The notes under the pieces are model-generated. The model did no database searches. It was not told the DNA's origin and saw nothing but the letters and a program-made list of their open reading frames with translations. From NCBI GenBank assembly GCA_017503375.1, contig JAFVTF010000085.1, positions 1 through 50,156 of the forward strand: a stretch of 50,156 nt of DNA, in the 5' to 3' direction. Position 1 is the stretch's first letter; the number at the start of each line of letters is the position of its first letter. The stretch is from Lentisphaeria bacterium. GTDB lineage: Bacteria > Verrucomicrobiota > Lentisphaeria > Victivallales > UBA1829. Made by a program: the position numbers and the translations under genes. Of the stretch, positions 16,162-25,995 are shown piece after piece.

Positions 16162-19100
16162 TTACTTCTTTTCGGGGGCAGCATTCTTTCTGTCTTCAGC
16201 CCCGGCTTCCGTTTTCTCCGATGTATCTTTTTTCATACGGGAAAGATTTTTTTGAACTTCCCTGTTATCAAAGTATTCCTGAGCAAGGATCAGCAACTGT
16301 TCTTCAAATGCAGGGTCTCTGGGCAGATTATATTTCTGAACAGCATCCCTGTAATGATCTCTTGCATTTACAAAATCCCGTTTGATAAGATAAACTCTGG
16401 CAAGAGCCTTCTGAAGTTCTGCACTCTCCGGATTGAATTCCGTTGCTTTCCAGTAGTGAATAAGAGCTTCTGTATAATCCTTATTCTTTTCTGCTGCAAG
16501 TCCTTTTTTCATGCGATCTTCGTAAGCCTTTTTCCGTGCGGTAAGTTCTTCAGCTGTAAATTTCGGTTTCTCTTCATCCTCGATAATTTTAACTTCCTTT
16601 TGGATTTCAGAAACAGAAGCAACGGGACCGTATTCACCGGAATTGACCTTATATTGTTCTTCGATCAGTTTTTCAACTTCCACAGCTGAAGTGTGACGTG
16701 CAAGAGCATTTTTCAATCTTGCAACAACAGCTCTGGTTATCTGGAGATTTGCTTCAATATCTGTTGCCAAACGTTTATATTTAACAACATTATCTTTGGA
16801 AATTGTCAATTCCGTTGTAAGCACATCTCTCTCTTTTCTCAGGTCTGCTGTTTCAGCCACCAGCTCATCAATTGCTTTATTTTTCTTGACAATATCACCT
16901 GTTTCAGTCTGAGGAACATCTCCCCACTCATTCAATTCCTTGCGGAAACGCTGGACAAGAGCCTGATTCTCCAGAAGTTCTTTGTTCAGAGTCTGAAGTT
17001 TTTTCTCATTATCCTTGTCCTTTAAAGAAAGTTTCTGTGCTTCAGCATTATACTTTTTATAAAGAGTCTGAAGATTGCTGTTCCGCTGTTCAAGGTCCTT
17101 GATTGTTTTCTGATATTCAGCGGGTTTGACTTTCAATTCAGCAGTCTGCGCCTGCAAAGAAACATTTGCCAGACGCAATTCCTTATTGTCCTCTGTCAGA
17201 GTTTCAACTTTTCCTTTCAATTGACGCAGAAGTGTTTCGTACTGAATTTTGGCTTCCTGCAATTCTGCGACAGCAGCGGTCAACTTGGAAATCTGAGTTT
17301 TTGCATTGGGATTGATTTCTTTTGCATAATCTTCAAGACGCTTGGTTTGAAGTTTTATCAATTCCTCAGCAGACTTCAATGAGGCATCTGATTCAGCTTT
17401 TGCAGCGCGCAATGCAGCCAGATCTGAATTCAATTTTTCATTCAGCTTCTTTACAGATGAGAGAGAACTTGCAGAAACAGTACCTGCAATTTTCTTTTCC
17501 AAATCGGAATATTCCATCTTCAAAAGAGCGAGTTCTTTTCTGACTTTTGTTTCAGCAGCTTGAGCCGTAATCAGCTGCTTCTTCAAAAGAGCCACGGAAT
17601 TTTTCAAATCTCTGGAGTTTTCTGAAATTTTCTGATCCTTTTTGCGATTCTGTTCCTGAGCTGCAGTAAGAGCAGTTTCCAATTGATTGATTTTATCAGA
17701 AAGTTTCCGGATTTTTTCCAAATCTGCAATTTTTGCGGCATTGCCGGCGGCAATTGCATCATTACTGTTTTTCTGGCTCGCAAGCAATGCCTTATTTTCC
17801 TGTTCCAGTTTCTCAAAAGTTGCAAACTGAATACGATATTTCGCATTTTCCTTCTTCAGGCGGTTAAGCTCCGAAGAAAGCTTTGCAATTTTATCTTTCC
17901 ACTCTTTTTCAGCAGCAGGATCTTTCACCTTCTTTTCGACAATGACCTTTTCAACAACCTTTACCGGCGCAGATGGAGTCTTATCGACCGGCTTATCTGC
18001 AATAGAACTCTTCGTTGTATTCAAAGAATCAAATTCTTCCTTTAATGCCTCATATTCAATTGTCAGCTTTTCAAGAGCGCTCTTGACATTTCCCAATTCC
18101 TGTTTGGAAAGGACCGCTGTTTGACGCAGAACGGCTTTTTCTTCCTCCAGACGGACAATTGTCTGTTGAAGTCTGGAAGAGGAACCTTTCAGACTGGCTT
18201 CAGCACGGCGGAGCCGTTCTTCTGTAAATCTGAAATTTGTACGCGCATTATCAAGAGCAAGAGTCAACTCATTGATTTTTGCAGAATTTTCTTTTTTGGA
18301 AAGCTCCCGGAGTTCTGCATATTTCTTTGCAATTTCATCGACATCTTTTTTCAATTTTGCATTTTCTGCAGCCAGGACCTGTGCTGTGATAATCTGTCTC
18401 CTCTGTTCTTCAGAAGTCTTCATCAAAGAATTATAATCTGCATGAAGTTTTGCAACAGACTCTGTGGATTTTACCAGATCAAGCACCAGCTTTCGGTTTT
18501 CCGCACGGAGTTTTTCCACTTCTGCAAGCATTTTCTTGTTTTCCTGCAAAGACTTGGAAACAGCAGCGGTCATGTCAGCAGAGGCTTTCTTTTCATTTGC
18601 CAGTTCTTCCCGCAGTTTCTTTTCAGAGGCAGATTGAATTTTTCCGCTTTCCAATGCATCGATCTTATCCTGCAAAGCAGTATTCTTCTTTTGAGCTGCA
18701 AGGTTTTTCTGGTCTGCTTCTCTCAAATTCCGTGCCGTCTGATTGAGCATTTCCGCCAGTTTTTTGTTTTCTCCGGTCAGAACTTCAATTTCTTTCTTTC
18801 GCGCATTCAATTCTTTCAACTGTTCTTCCAAGCGGAACACCTTGGACTCTGCCTGATTTCTCTGATCCTGGAACTTCTGGGAACGGTTTCTCATTGTTTC
18901 CAGATCTTTTCTCAGACGTGCAACTTCCTGACGGGATTTTTCTATGTCAGTTTTCGCTTTCAGCAACTGCTTCTGGTACTGCTCTGATTTATCCGCTTTC
19001 ACGAGATCGGCCTTCAAAGAGGAAATGGTTGCTTCTCTGGCGGCAATTGTCTTTTCAAGCGCAGAGTTTTCCTGCATCAGCTTCTTCACCTGTTTTTCAG

Positions 19101-19533
19101 AAAGAGCGTTACGGTCTGCAGCACTGCGGGCATCAATCAGTTCAATACGGGTCTGCCGCAGCTGCTTTTTCAACTGCTCAATATCCTTCGTCAACTTGGA
19201 TATTTCATGCTTTCTCTGACTTTCGGTAACAGCTCTGCGCCGGGGAGCGTCAATCTCATTTATCTTTCTGGTACAGAGAGAGATACGGTATGCAACGACT
19301 TCAGCATTCCACCCGGGGGATGCCTTCTTGATCTTCTGAAAAATGGTCTGGGATTCCCGGTATAATTTTGCGGCATCATCCAGATTCTTCTGTTTAAACG
19401 CTTTTTCTGCCGCTTCATATTTTTCAAAACCCAAGCGCCATGTATCCCACAAATCAATTCCGGACTCTTGTGAAAAGCCCAGGAACGGCATTAAAATCAA
19501 TGCCCCCAAACATGCCATTTTCGACATTTTCAT
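16162..19533 (-). CDS. Large secreted coiled-coil protein with N- and C-terminal TPR-like repeats
   Basis: A 1123-residue protein. Residues 1-22 form a signal peptide (MACLGALILMPFLGFSQ). About 30-75 are TPR-like helices (YEAAEKAFKQKNLDDAAKLY). About 100-1000 are almost continuous coiled coil rich in E, K, L, A, Q. About 1030-1110 carry TPR repeats (GLAAEKNKDYTEALIHYWKATEFNPES, LARVYLIKRDFVNARDHY). It is expected in the periplasm or envelope as a spacer or scaffold. The ATG overlaps the hflX stop (ATGA) and is preceded by SD ggagg within hflX. It is unusual to find such a protein inside a housekeeping operon. No close function recognised. Confidence 0.8.
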   Translation of the reverse strand: MKMSKMACLGALILMPFLGFSQESGIDLWDTWRLGFEKYEAAEKAFKQKNLDDAAKLYRESQTIFQKIKKASPGWNAEVVAYRISLCTRKINEIDAPRRRAVTESQRKHEISKLTKDIEQLKKQLRQTRIELIDARSAADRNALSEKQVKKLMQENSALEKTIAAREATISSLKADLVKADKSEQYQKQLLKAKTDIEKSRQEVARLRKDLETMRNRSQKFQDQRNQAESKVFRLEEQLKELNARKKEIEVLTGENKKLAEMLNQTARNLREADQKNLAAQKKNTALQDKIDALESGKIQSASEKKLREELANEKKASADMTAAVSKSLQENKKMLAEVEKLRAENRKLVLDLVKSTESVAKLHADYNSLMKTSEEQRRQIITAQVLAAENAKLKKDVDEIAKKYAELRELSKKENSAKINELTLALDNARTNFRFTEERLRRAEASLKGSSSRLQQTIVRLEEEKAVLRQTAVLSKQELGNVKSALEKLTIEYEALKEEFDSLNTTKSSIADKPVDKTPSAPVKVVEKVIVEKKVKDPAAEKEWKDKIAKLSSELNRLKKENAKYRIQFATFEKLEQENKALLASQKNSNDAIAAGNAAKIADLEKIRKLSDKINQLETALTAAQEQNRKKDQKISENSRDLKNSVALLKKQLITAQAAETKVRKELALLKMEYSDLEKKIAGTVSASSLSSVKKLNEKLNSDLAALRAAKAESDASLKSAEELIKLQTKRLEDYAKEINPNAKTQISKLTAAVAELQEAKIQYETLLRQLKGKVETLTEDNKELRLANVSLQAQTAELKVKPAEYQKTIKDLEQRNSNLQTLYKKYNAEAQKLSLKDKDNEKKLQTLNKELLENQALVQRFRKELNEWGDVPQTETGDIVKKNKAIDELVAETADLRKERDVLTTELTISKDNVVKYKRLATDIEANLQITRAVVARLKNALARHTSAVEVEKLIEEQYKVNSGEYGPVASVSEIQKEVKIIEDEEKPKFTAEELTARKKAYEDRMKKGLAAEKNKDYTEALIHYWKATEFNPESAELQKALARVYLIKRDFVNARDHYRDAVQKYNLPRDPAFEEQLLILAQEYFDNREVQKNLSRMKKDTSEKTEAGAEDRKNAAPEKK

Positions 19534-20861
19534 ATTGCAACCTCCGTTGTTATTTTTCCTTCTGAAAAGTATGGACGGAACTTTTCCAACAGGGAATCCG
19601 GCAGTCCCGCAGCACATACATATATTCCGTTATCAAGATATTCTCCTGAAATCAAACTTCCTTTTGCATGAATCAGTGAAACCAGATCGGAACGTTCCGG
19701 CGGAATCGCCAGATCGTGGATCGATGAACACTTTTTCATATACGATTGAAGAGCTTCAAATAATTCATCAATCCCTTCACCCGTCGCACAGGAAACCGAT
19801 ACTCCGTTCGGCGCAGCTGCTTTCAACCGCGCCATGACCGCAGGATCAACTTCCTGATCACATTTATTAAAAACCGTTAAAACCGGCTTGTCTACAGCTC
19901 CCAGTTCAGCCAATACACCCAACGTCGTTTCCCGGTGACTTTCCACATTCGGACTGGAGGCATCCAGAACCAAAACCAGAAAATCCGCCAGGACAGCCTC
20001 TTCCAAAGTGGACTTGAACGCCTCCACCAGCGCATGAGGCAGTTTCCGTACAAATCCTACCGTATCCGTCAACAGCAATGTGGCAGAATTCGGCATGGGC
20101 AAACGCCGGGTCGTCGGGTCCAATGTTGCAAACAACTGATCTTTCACATACGCATCAGCACCCGTCAATTTATTCAGCAGAGAGGATTTCCCGGCATTGG
20201 TATAACCAACAATCGCCGCCTGTGGAACCCTGCCCCGGACACGGCCTTTCCGCTGTTCATTCCGCTGTTTCCGCACAATCGCAAGCTCGTCTTCCAGTTT
20301 CGTAATCTTCTGACGAACCGCACGCTTGTCATATTCCAGCTGCTTTTCCCCTTCTCCGCGTGTCCCGCCGACACCTCCGCGCTGACGCGCCAGGTGACTC
20401 CATGCCCGGGTCAAACGGGGAAGAAAATATTTATTTCTTGCCAGTTCCACTTGCAGAACGGCTTCTTTTGTAATCGCACGTTCCGCAAAAATATCAAGGA
20501 TCACTTCCTGCCGGTCAAGAACTTTCTTCCCGCACAGTTTTTCCATATTTCTCTGCTGAGATGCACTCAGCTCCGAATCAAAAACCACAACCTCCGCATT
20601 GGCGGCATTGGCAGAATCACGGATTTCCTCCGCTTTTCCGCTCCCCACATAGTATCTCGCTTCAGGAACACGGACATTGGCAATCAATTCCCCGCAGGTG
20701 GAATACCCCAGAGTATGGACCAGTTCAGACAGTTCTTCCAAATACTCACGGGTCTCAGCTGCAGTCTGTCCCATGCCGGAAAACCCGACAAGAAACGCCC
20801 CGGAAAGAGTCTTCTCCTCTTCCGGCTGTACCGCAGCTGATTGTCGCCGTCCTAAATTCAC
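19530..20861 (-). CDS. hflX: GTPase HflX
   Basis: A 443-residue ribosome-associated GTPase. The N-terminal HflX domain (YYVGSGKAEEI, VVFDSELSASQQRNMEK) is followed by RQRGGVGGTRGEGEKQLE and the G domain: P-loop GYTNAGKSS from residue 219, DTVGFV as G3, NKCD as G4. HflX splits or rescues stalled ribosomes under stress. It starts with GTG overlapping the pgsA stop (GTGA) and ends overlapping the coiled-coil gene's ATG, so translation is probably coupled both ways. Confidence 0.95.
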   Translation of the reverse strand: MNLGRRQSAAVQPEEEKTLSGAFLVGFSGMGQTAAETREYLEELSELVHTLGYSTCGELIANVRVPEARYYVGSGKAEEIRDSANAANAEVVVFDSELSASQQRNMEKLCGKKVLDRQEVILDIFAERAITKEAVLQVELARNKYFLPRLTRAWSHLARQRGGVGGTRGEGEKQLEYDKRAVRQKITKLEDELAIVRKQRNEQRKGRVRGRVPQAAIVGYTNAGKSSLLNKLTGADAYVKDQLFATLDPTTRRLPMPNSATLLLTDTVGFVRKLPHALVEAFKSTLEEAVLADFLVLVLDASSPNVESHRETTLGVLAELGAVDKPVLTVFNKCDQEVDPAVMARLKAAAPNGVSVSCATGEGIDELFEALQSYMKKCSSIHDLAIPPERSDLVSLIHAKGSLISGEYLDNGIYVCAAGLPDSLLEKFRPYFSEGKITTEVAI

Positions 20862-21481
20862 TCACAATCCTCAAATACTTTCTGATTCTTGACGAAATAA
20901 CCAACGCCGGATGCCAGCGTCACAAATGTCATTACCAACAGCAGAATATACCATGCTGTCCAGTATTCCTGAATATCAAATCCAACAAAATTTTTAAACG
21001 CCCAGGAGAATCCGCCGATTGCAAGCATCACCATCTGAAGACATGTTTTCAACTTACCCCATTTGTCCGCAGAAATCACAATCCCCTTCTTGGTTGCAAG
21101 CATACGCAGACCTGTCACCATAAATTCACGGGTCAGAACCACAATAATAATCCAGCCAGGCATCATCTGATACTCTGCCATGGTCACAAACGTTCCCACC
21201 ACAAAAATCTTATCCGCCAGAGGGTCCATCAATCTGCCGAAATCACTTTCCAAATGAAATTTTCTCGCAAGAAATCCATCAAAAAAATCTGTCAAGGCTG
21301 CAAGAATTACAACAATATATGCAACAATATGACAAACTTCCGCTACGCATTGACTGACCTGAGGAATAAAAAATCCCGGCATATCTGAACGGATGTTTGC
21401 AAGTATCACAAACACAAAAATCAATACGATCCGGCTCATCGTGAAATAATTCGGAATCATTCTGTAACTCAGCAACTTCAT
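20858..21481 (-). CDS. pgsA: CDP-diacylglycerol-glycerol-3-phosphate 3-phosphatidyltransferase
   Basis: A 207-residue integral membrane enzyme of phosphatidylglycerol synthesis. The CDP-alcohol phosphotransferase signature DGx2ARx8Gx3Dx3D is complete (FFDGFLARKFHLESDFGRLM, then DPLADK). Several hydrophobic helices surround it. The start ATG overlaps the rimO stop (ATGA); the pgsA end overlaps the hflX GTG. Confidence 0.93.
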   Translation of the reverse strand: MKLLSYRMIPNYFTMSRIVLIFVFVILANIRSDMPGFFIPQVSQCVAEVCHIVAYIVVILAALTDFFDGFLARKFHLESDFGRLMDPLADKIFVVGTFVTMAEYQMMPGWIIIVVLTREFMVTGLRMLATKKGIVISADKWGKLKTCLQMVMLAIGGFSWAFKNFVGFDIQEYWTAWYILLLVMTFVTLASGVGYFVKNQKVFEDCE

Positions 21482-22839
21482 GCTTTCCCTCCTTGATGAA
21501 ACACAGCCTTCAGCCCGTAAGCATCAGCATCTTTTACAAGCACCTCTGCAATCGTCCCAGCATCAATCCCCGCAGGACATTTGCGGACAATTACTTCATT
21601 ATCAATATCCGGGGCATCAAACACGGTCCGGGCTTGAGCTATCCCCCTGACGGGAGCCTGATCAAAAATCACTTTGACCAATCCGCCGACCAATGCCTTA
21701 TTCGCCTCATAAGAAATCTCCTGCTGGAGACGCATCAATTTCCCATATCTGCGTTTCGCCGTTGCGGCAGGAACCTGATCCGGCATTTCCGCTGCAGGAG
21801 TTCCCAGTTCCGGAGAATAAACAAACGCTCCCATCCGCGCAAAACGCTGTTCTTCTGTAAAATCATAAAGTTTCCGGAAATCTTCTGCAGTTTCTCCGGG
21901 GAAACCCAGCATAAACGTCGTCCGGATCGCACAGCCGGAACGGGAAATCATCTCCACCGCTTTCCGGGTTTCCGCCTCTCCAATCTTACGTCCCATCCGC
22001 AGCAGTACGGAATCGGATATATGCTGCAACGGCATTTCAATACAGCGTGCCAAATGACGGCAGTCTGAAAGAACACCGCACAGCCGGTCCGTCACTCTTG
22101 CCGGATGCAGATAGAGCAGTCGCAACAGAAAATCACCTTCCAGACGATCCAGTTTTTCCACCAGTTTCGCCAGAGAATCTTTTTCTCCGCGTTCCATTCC
22201 GAATGCACCGATATCCTGTGCAACCACAATCAATTCTTTTACACCGTTATCAAGAAGACTTTGAGCTTCTCTGATAACAGATTTTTCCGTCCGGCTCCGC
22301 AAATCTCCGCGAATGGAGGGAATCGCACAATACGTACAGCAGTTGTTGCATCCGTCACAAATCTTCAGATAACCGTAATGTCCGGGTGTCAATAAAAGCC
22401 GGTCAGTTTTATCATCATAGAGATAGGTCGGTTTTCCTTTCGGTTCAACATTCTTCTTTCCGGTGAACAATCCAAGAATTTTTTCGCCCATTGCGGCAAC
22501 AGAATCAACACGGGTCCAGAGATCAACCTGCGGATATGCCTTTTTCACATCGGTGATCCCTTTCCATTCCACAAGACATCCGGCAACTACAATTTTCCGT
22601 CCGGGTTTCTGCTCTTTCCAGGCAACTGCATAATCAAGGGTCTGAAACGATTCCGCTCTGGCACTTTCAATAAAAGCACAAGTATTGATGAGCATCACAT
22701 TTGCCTCGGCATCATCGCCGGTCAAACCGATCCCCATCCGCAGCAGAGACCCTGCCGCAACTTCTGTATCAACAAAATTTTTCACACAGCCTAGACTGAC
22801 TGTTGAAACCAATATCTCTATCGTATCTGAAGTTTTCAC
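21478..22839 (-). CDS. rimO: Ribosomal protein S12 methylthiotransferase RimO
   Basis: A 453-residue radical SAM methylthiotransferase with three parts: an N-terminal UPF0004 domain (VSLGCVKNFVDTE), the radical SAM domain with CxxxCxxC at Cys164, Cys168 and Cys171, and a C-terminal TRAM domain. It adds a methylthio group to a conserved Asp of ribosomal protein S12. Start GTG 22839 is chosen because SD ggaagg lies 8 nt upstream; the more distal GTG 22848 would have no spacing. It is first gene of the rimO-pgsA-hflX-coiled-coil-ybaB-recR operon. Confidence 0.93.
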   Translation of the reverse strand: MKTSDTIEILVSTVSLGCVKNFVDTEVAAGSLLRMGIGLTGDDAEANVMLINTCAFIESARAESFQTLDYAVAWKEQKPGRKIVVAGCLVEWKGITDVKKAYPQVDLWTRVDSVAAMGEKILGLFTGKKNVEPKGKPTYLYDDKTDRLLLTPGHYGYLKICDGCNNCCTYCAIPSIRGDLRSRTEKSVIREAQSLLDNGVKELIVVAQDIGAFGMERGEKDSLAKLVEKLDRLEGDFLLRLLYLHPARVTDRLCGVLSDCRHLARCIEMPLQHISDSVLLRMGRKIGEAETRKAVEMISRSGCAIRTTFMLGFPGETAEDFRKLYDFTEEQRFARMGAFVYSPELGTPAAEMPDQVPAATAKRRYGKLMRLQQEISYEANKALVGGLVKVIFDQAPVRGIAQARTVFDAPDIDNEVIVRKCPAGIDAGTIAEVLVKDADAYGLKAVFHQGGKA

Positions 22840-23042
22840 GCTGAACACCTTCCGGATATAAATTTACTATCGCAGTAATTTACATCCATTTCGTTCACTT
22901 TTCCAATCAAAAATACAAGAAAAGCGTTAGAATATCGGAAAATTTTATTATTTTTTAATCAAAGAACGGAAACTTCTGAAAAAAAGCCGGGCGGAAGCGG
23001 TAAAATTATCATTTTCATCCCCGAAAATTCCTGAAAAACACA

Positions 23043-23081
23043 CAAAAAAAATGGAACGGTCAGCTGAGAGATCCGTTCCAT
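23043..23081 (-). terminator. Intrinsic terminator after nagA
   Basis: TGGAACGG (23052-23059) pairs with CCGTTCCA (23073-23080). On the minus strand the stem is followed by a run of T. It begins about 20 nt after the nagA stop. Confidence 0.85.
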
Positions 23082-23102
23082 TCCTGAATTTCAAATACGG
23101 CT

Positions 23103-24020
23103 TTATGCCATTCCAATCATCTTCAGAGGATTCAGACTGGTCATTTTAACCACATCTTCTTCCGTAAGGAAATCCAATGTCCGCAGGAAATCCGCGCATT
23201 TCTTCTGGGAATAAGAAGAACCCACAAGACAGCCTTTTTCCGGATTATGGAATTTTCCGTTGGGTTCCAGAATCGCATCGTTGTTCCAGCAGTTGTAACG
23301 TCCCGGCTGGAAACCGGCAATCGGAGCCGCATCACTTGTAACGATCACATTATCAACGCCTTTTGCGCGAACAATGCATTTGACGACTTCGGCAGGAAGA
23401 TGGTGTCCATCCGTAATGATCATTGCGGTAAGATCATCACAAGCCATTCCGGACCAGATCATGTTTTTGTGACGGTTGATCATGTTCGGACAGCCATTGC
23501 CAAGGTGAGTCAGAAGTTTTGCCCCGGCTTTAGCGGCACGTTCCATATCTTCCAGTTCAGCCAGCTGGTGTCCGCAGGAGACAACCACGCCTTTTGCGGC
23601 AACATGGGAAATAAACTCCGGCATTCCGGGAATTTCAGCTGCAACAGTCAGCAATTTGACATAACCATTGGAACGATCCATGATATCATCAAAGAATGCT
23701 GCATCGGGAGCCAGAACGAATTCCGGAATGTGAGCACCGACAGCACCCGGTTTCGGAGAAATGAATGGGCCTTCCAGATGCGCACCCGGAATCTGCTTCA
23801 GCAGACCGCGTTTTTCTGCCGCATTATACATGATTCCAAGATTCCGCAGGTAAACCTCACGGGAACTGGTCACGATCGTCGGCAGAAACAAATAGGTTCC
23901 GGACTCAAAAATGTGGTCGGCGGTTTTCAAAAACTGATCTTCTGTCAGGTCGGGAGCGGAAAAATCCACTCCCATATAACCATTGATCTGAAGGTCAGCA
24001 TAACGGATATCGTTTGCCAT
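23103..24020 (-). CDS. nagA: N-acetylglucosamine-6-phosphate deacetylase (short form)
   Basis: A 305-residue amidohydrolase that removes acetate from GlcNAc-6-phosphate. Kept motifs are NGYMGVDF, GAHLEGPFIS with the metal Glu, SCGHQLAE and LLTHLGNG with metal His residues, ITDGHHL, and TSDA with the catalytic Asp. It is shorter than the usual about 380 residues because the protein starts at the barrel and stops soon after the last strand, so the small beta-sandwich built from both ends is missing. It lies 14 nt after nagB in the same operon. SD aaggtg. Confidence 0.88.
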   Translation of the reverse strand: MANDIRYADLQINGYMGVDFSAPDLTEDQFLKTADHIFESGTYLFLPTIVTSSREVYLRNLGIMYNAAEKRGLLKQIPGAHLEGPFISPKPGAVGAHIPEFVLAPDAAFFDDIMDRSNGYVKLLTVAAEIPGMPEFISHVAAKGVVVSCGHQLAELEDMERAAKAGAKLLTHLGNGCPNMINRHKNMIWSGMACDDLTAMIITDGHHLPAEVVKCIVRAKGVDNVIVTSDAAPIAGFQPGRYNCWNNDAILEPNGKFHNPEKGCLVGSSYSQKKCADFLRTLDFLTEEDVVKMTSLNPLKMIGMA

Positions 24021-24034
24021 AACCAGTCACCTTA

Positions 24035-24805
24035 TTATTTCTTTGTACAGAGATCCCGGGTGAATTTGCTGAGTTCTGCAGCTGCGGGAACGTCGCAGAA
24101 TGTACGGCAATCCTTGTGGAGACGGATCACGGAAGCCGGGTGAGCCGGGCAGAGTTCGCCTTCAAAGGTGATCTTCATTGCATAAGCCTTGCGTGCATCG
24201 GGAACAGTATTGACGATTGTCTTACTCTTCATGATCTGGCGGACACTCATGGAGATTGCCTGCTTGGGCACATCTTCGAGGGTCGGGAACCAGCCTTCGC
24301 CGAGCTGCTGTTTGCGGCAGACTTCGTCGAGATTCACAACGAGATAGGGTGTTTCGGTGTCAAAATCAGCCGGGGGATCGTTGAATGCGATGTGTCCGTT
24401 TTCGCCGATGCCGATGAATGCAACGTCAATGGGTTTTTCCTGAAGTTTTGCACCCAGTTCATCACAGAATGCGCGAAGATCTGCAGCTTCGCCGTTGACC
24501 AGATTGACTTCTTTCATCTTGACAGGCAGTTTTTCCACAAAACGTTCGGTCAGATACTTCCGGAAACTTGCGGGATGGGTCACAGGAAGACCGACATATT
24601 CATCAAGGTGGAACATGGTGACCTTTGTCCAGTCGATTCCTTCTTCCTTCAAAAGAGCTTCCTGCATTTCAAACTGGCTTGCACCGGTTGCGAGAATAAT
24701 GCGGCATTCTCCTTTTTCTGCGATTGCCTGACGGATCCGTTCCGCGCCGAATTTTGCGGCTTCTGAACCGCATTCCTGTTTGTTTTTGCAAATCATCAAG
24801 TTCAT
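24035..24805 (-). CDS. nagB: Glucosamine-6-phosphate deaminase
   Basis: A 256-residue enzyme that converts glucosamine-6-phosphate to fructose-6-phosphate and ammonia. Motifs are ILATGASQ (phosphate loop), FHLDEYVGL with the catalytic Asp, and GIGENGHIAFNDPP with the Asp/His/Glu relay. The SD aaggag precedes ATG 24805. It follows the ROK regulator gene and precedes nagA, giving a complete route from GlcNAc-6-phosphate to glycolysis. Confidence 0.95.
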   Translation of the reverse strand: MNLMICKNKQECGSEAAKFGAERIRQAIAEKGECRIILATGASQFEMQEALLKEEGIDWTKVTMFHLDEYVGLPVTHPASFRKYLTERFVEKLPVKMKEVNLVNGEAADLRAFCDELGAKLQEKPIDVAFIGIGENGHIAFNDPPADFDTETPYLVVNLDEVCRKQQLGEGWFPTLEDVPKQAISMSVRQIMKSKTIVNTVPDARKAYAMKITFEGELCPAHPASVIRLHKDCRTFCDVPAAAELSKFTRDLCTKK

Positions 24806-24829
24806 TGCATCTTCTCCTTCTGTATAGTT

Positions 24830-25819
24830 TTAAGGTTGTAAAATCATCATTTCTCCCATCCGGAACGCAGCTCCACGCGCCGCACTGTTCCTGCCATACC
24901 TGGCTGAACGGACCCGGACAGAATATTCTCTCTGCAATATTTTTTCCAGTTTTTCCGGAAAATCCGGACTGAAATCAGCAAATCTTCCGGAAAGAATCAG
25001 CAATTCCAAATCCATAATGGATATCACCTGACTCAAACCGTCTGCGCACAACTCCAATACATTATCAATTCCGCACCCTTGAATCCGGGTCAGAGATAAC
25101 GCATCTTCAAACCGCAGCCCGCAGCTCAACCGCAGATTTCTGATCTCACCGGCAGACGAATGACGCCCGTCAAAAATCCTGCCGTCGCTCCAGAAAGCGG
25201 AACCGATACTGGCTCCCAATGAGATCAGGGCAAAATCAGATTCCTTATCCCCTGCACCGCCAAACGCTTCGGAAACAGCAGCCGCACGGGAACGGTTCCA
25301 GATCGACACCGGATATCCCGTTACACGCTCCAGCAGTTCCGGAACGACCTGTCCGCAATGAAACGGATTGATACTTTTGGTTACGGACATTGTTTTTTCA
25401 TCCACGATCCCGGAAAGAGCAACAGCCACACCGCTGATCTTTTTCCGTCCGGAAACTTTTTTGATCAGAAAAGAGGCTTTTTCAGCCAAATCCCGGAGAT
25501 CTGAACGGGAAAATTCCGTTTCCGCATCCGAAATAATCGTCCCGGCATGATCTATCAGAACTGCGGACATCCGGTCTGTATATCCCAAATCTATCCCTAT
25601 ATAGTATGCAGACTTGGGATTAACAGTCAGCAGGATCGGGGTGGTTCCGCCTGTTGATTTTCCTTTTCCGCGTTCACAAACAAGCTCCTGTTCCAGCAAT
25701 TTTTCCACAACAGTAGAAGCCGTCGGACGGCTGACTGCCAACTCCCGGGCAAGTTCAGCCCGTGTGCCGGCAATTCCGCGGCGTATCAGCAAAAATGCAT
25801 TTTTCTCAAGCTTGTTCAT
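24830..25819 (-). CDS. ROK family transcriptional regulator of the nag operon
   Basis: A 329-residue protein. The N-terminal winged helix (GTRAELARELAVSRPTASTVVEKLLEQELV) is followed by a ROK sugar-kinase-like domain (YYIGIDLGYTD, LISLGASIGSAFW). It is a NagC/XylR/Mlc-type repressor probably answering to an amino sugar or its phosphate. The usual ROK zinc motif (CxCGxxGC) is largely lost; only SCG remains after GEIRNLRL. ATG 25819 is preferred to an upstream in-frame start. It is the first gene of the operon, with a palindrome in its own promoter. Confidence 0.88.
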   Translation of the reverse strand: MNKLEKNAFLLIRRGIAGTRAELARELAVSRPTASTVVEKLLEQELVCERGKGKSTGGTTPILLTVNPKSAYYIGIDLGYTDRMSAVLIDHAGTIISDAETEFSRSDLRDLAEKASFLIKKVSGRKKISGVAVALSGIVDEKTMSVTKSINPFHCGQVVPELLERVTGYPVSIWNRSRAAAVSEAFGGAGDKESDFALISLGASIGSAFWSDGRIFDGRHSSAGEIRNLRLSCGLRFEDALSLTRIQGCGIDNVLELCADGLSQVISIMDLELLILSGRFADFSPDFPEKLEKILQREYSVRVRSARYGRNSAARGAAFRMGEMMILQP

Positions 25820-25857
25820 GAAAAATTTTCCGGATTGTAAAATTTTTAACAAAGAAT

Positions 25858-25885
25858 AACATAACACTTGTTATGAAAATATCAA
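25858..25885 (-). promoter_or_regulatory. Promoter with palindromic operator of the nag operon
   Basis: Minus strand TTGATA (25880-25885), 16 bp, TATGTT (25858-25863). A perfect inverted repeat CATAACA-CT-TGTTATG (25860-25875) fills the spacer and overlaps the -10, an ideal place for a repressor. The binder is probably the ROK protein encoded downstream. Confidence 0.65.
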
Positions 25886-25995
25886 GTTGCTTTTTGCTTT
25901 TTCTTGCTACATTATTTATAAAAACTTCATGAAGAAGCCTTAAACACAGGGTGGAATTATCGGGAAACAGTATTTTTTTGAATTAATTCTAAAAA

